Position numbers and translations under genes: made by a program
Source of the DNA: Gemmatimonas groenlandica
Lineage (GTDB): Bacteria > Gemmatimonadota > Gemmatimonadetes > Gemmatimonadales > Gemmatimonadaceae
Assembly: GCF_013004105.1 (NCBI RefSeq)
Contig: NZ_CP053085.1
Location: 4,030,001 to 4,094,000 of the forward strand
DNA: 64,000 nt
Direction: 5' to 3'
The notes under the pieces: generated by a model
The model's database searches: none
What the model was told of the DNA's origin: nothing
Seen by the model: the letters and a program-made list of their open reading frames with translations, nothing else
Shown here: piece by piece, positions 63,963 to 64,000 of the stretch
Numbering within the stretch: position 1 is the stretch's first letter
Layout: each line of letters opens with the position of its first letter

Positions 63963-64000
63963 TCGCGACGCGCAGTCGGCCGCTCATCGACGAGCGATGA

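Overview
The window is GC-rich, densely packed chromosomal DNA from a Gram-negative heterotroph. The futalosine menaquinone genes, an ECF sigma factor beside a Ser/Thr kinase with a C-terminal sensor, a PEP-CTERM protein, secreted M28 and S51 peptidases and many small GCY/GCW-type secreted proteins suggest Gemmatimonadota (Gemmatimonas-like). That placement is inference from gene content; no marker gene for taxonomy is present.

Positions 1-33.5 kb are ordinary chromosome. In order: the end of a PLP decarboxylase; an M23-like lipoprotein; a membrane-anchored LuxR-type HTH protein; DUF4199 plus an OPT transporter; a CcdA/thioredoxin redox pair; M28 and S51 peptidases; EttA; a Met-rich periplasmic protein facing a Csp-type copper-binding protein; an SDR/VOC pair under a TetR regulator with a clear palindromic operator; RlmN; DUF3253 and an exported amidase; cupin/MarR; a large catalase; TrmL; MqnB/MqnD; an SRPBCC-VOC fusion; a PEP-CTERM protein; a kinase and ECF sigma factor; a LysR regulator divergent from a DabB-DabA inorganic-carbon pump; and a frameshifted double-VOC gene.

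Positions 33.7-58.7 kb are a chromosomal integron, the main discovery here. A complete integron integrase (catalytic R-K-HxxR-H-Y plus the IntI-specific insert) is followed by about 20 short cassettes. Most are separated by attC sites of 91-140 bp that start with an RYYYAAC-like box and end with GTTRRRY. I count 19 attC-like sites (one split by an IS) plus degenerate or truncated ones. They fall into six sequence families. intI points the same way as the cassettes, the 'reverse' layout. Almost all cassette genes are on the + strand. Cargo includes many exported or lipid-anchored proteins (M28 and M23 peptidases, a beta-propeller, carboxypeptidase-regulatory/plug proteins), membrane proteins, three consecutive toxin-antitoxin cassettes (BrnTA, HigBA, ParDE-like), an ECF sigma factor with a probable membrane partner, an Ada-like zinc protein, a truncated HIT protein and a possible HEPN protein. 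An IS110-family element abuts one attC and an IS1182-family element is inserted in the R' core of another. The far end (55-58.7 kb) is decaying: truncated attC copies, one inverted gene, a broken HIT gene.

Positions 58.7-64 kb return to chromosome: an exported amidohydrolase, a two-subunit molybdenum hydroxylase (IorAB-like) and an NhaA antiporter.
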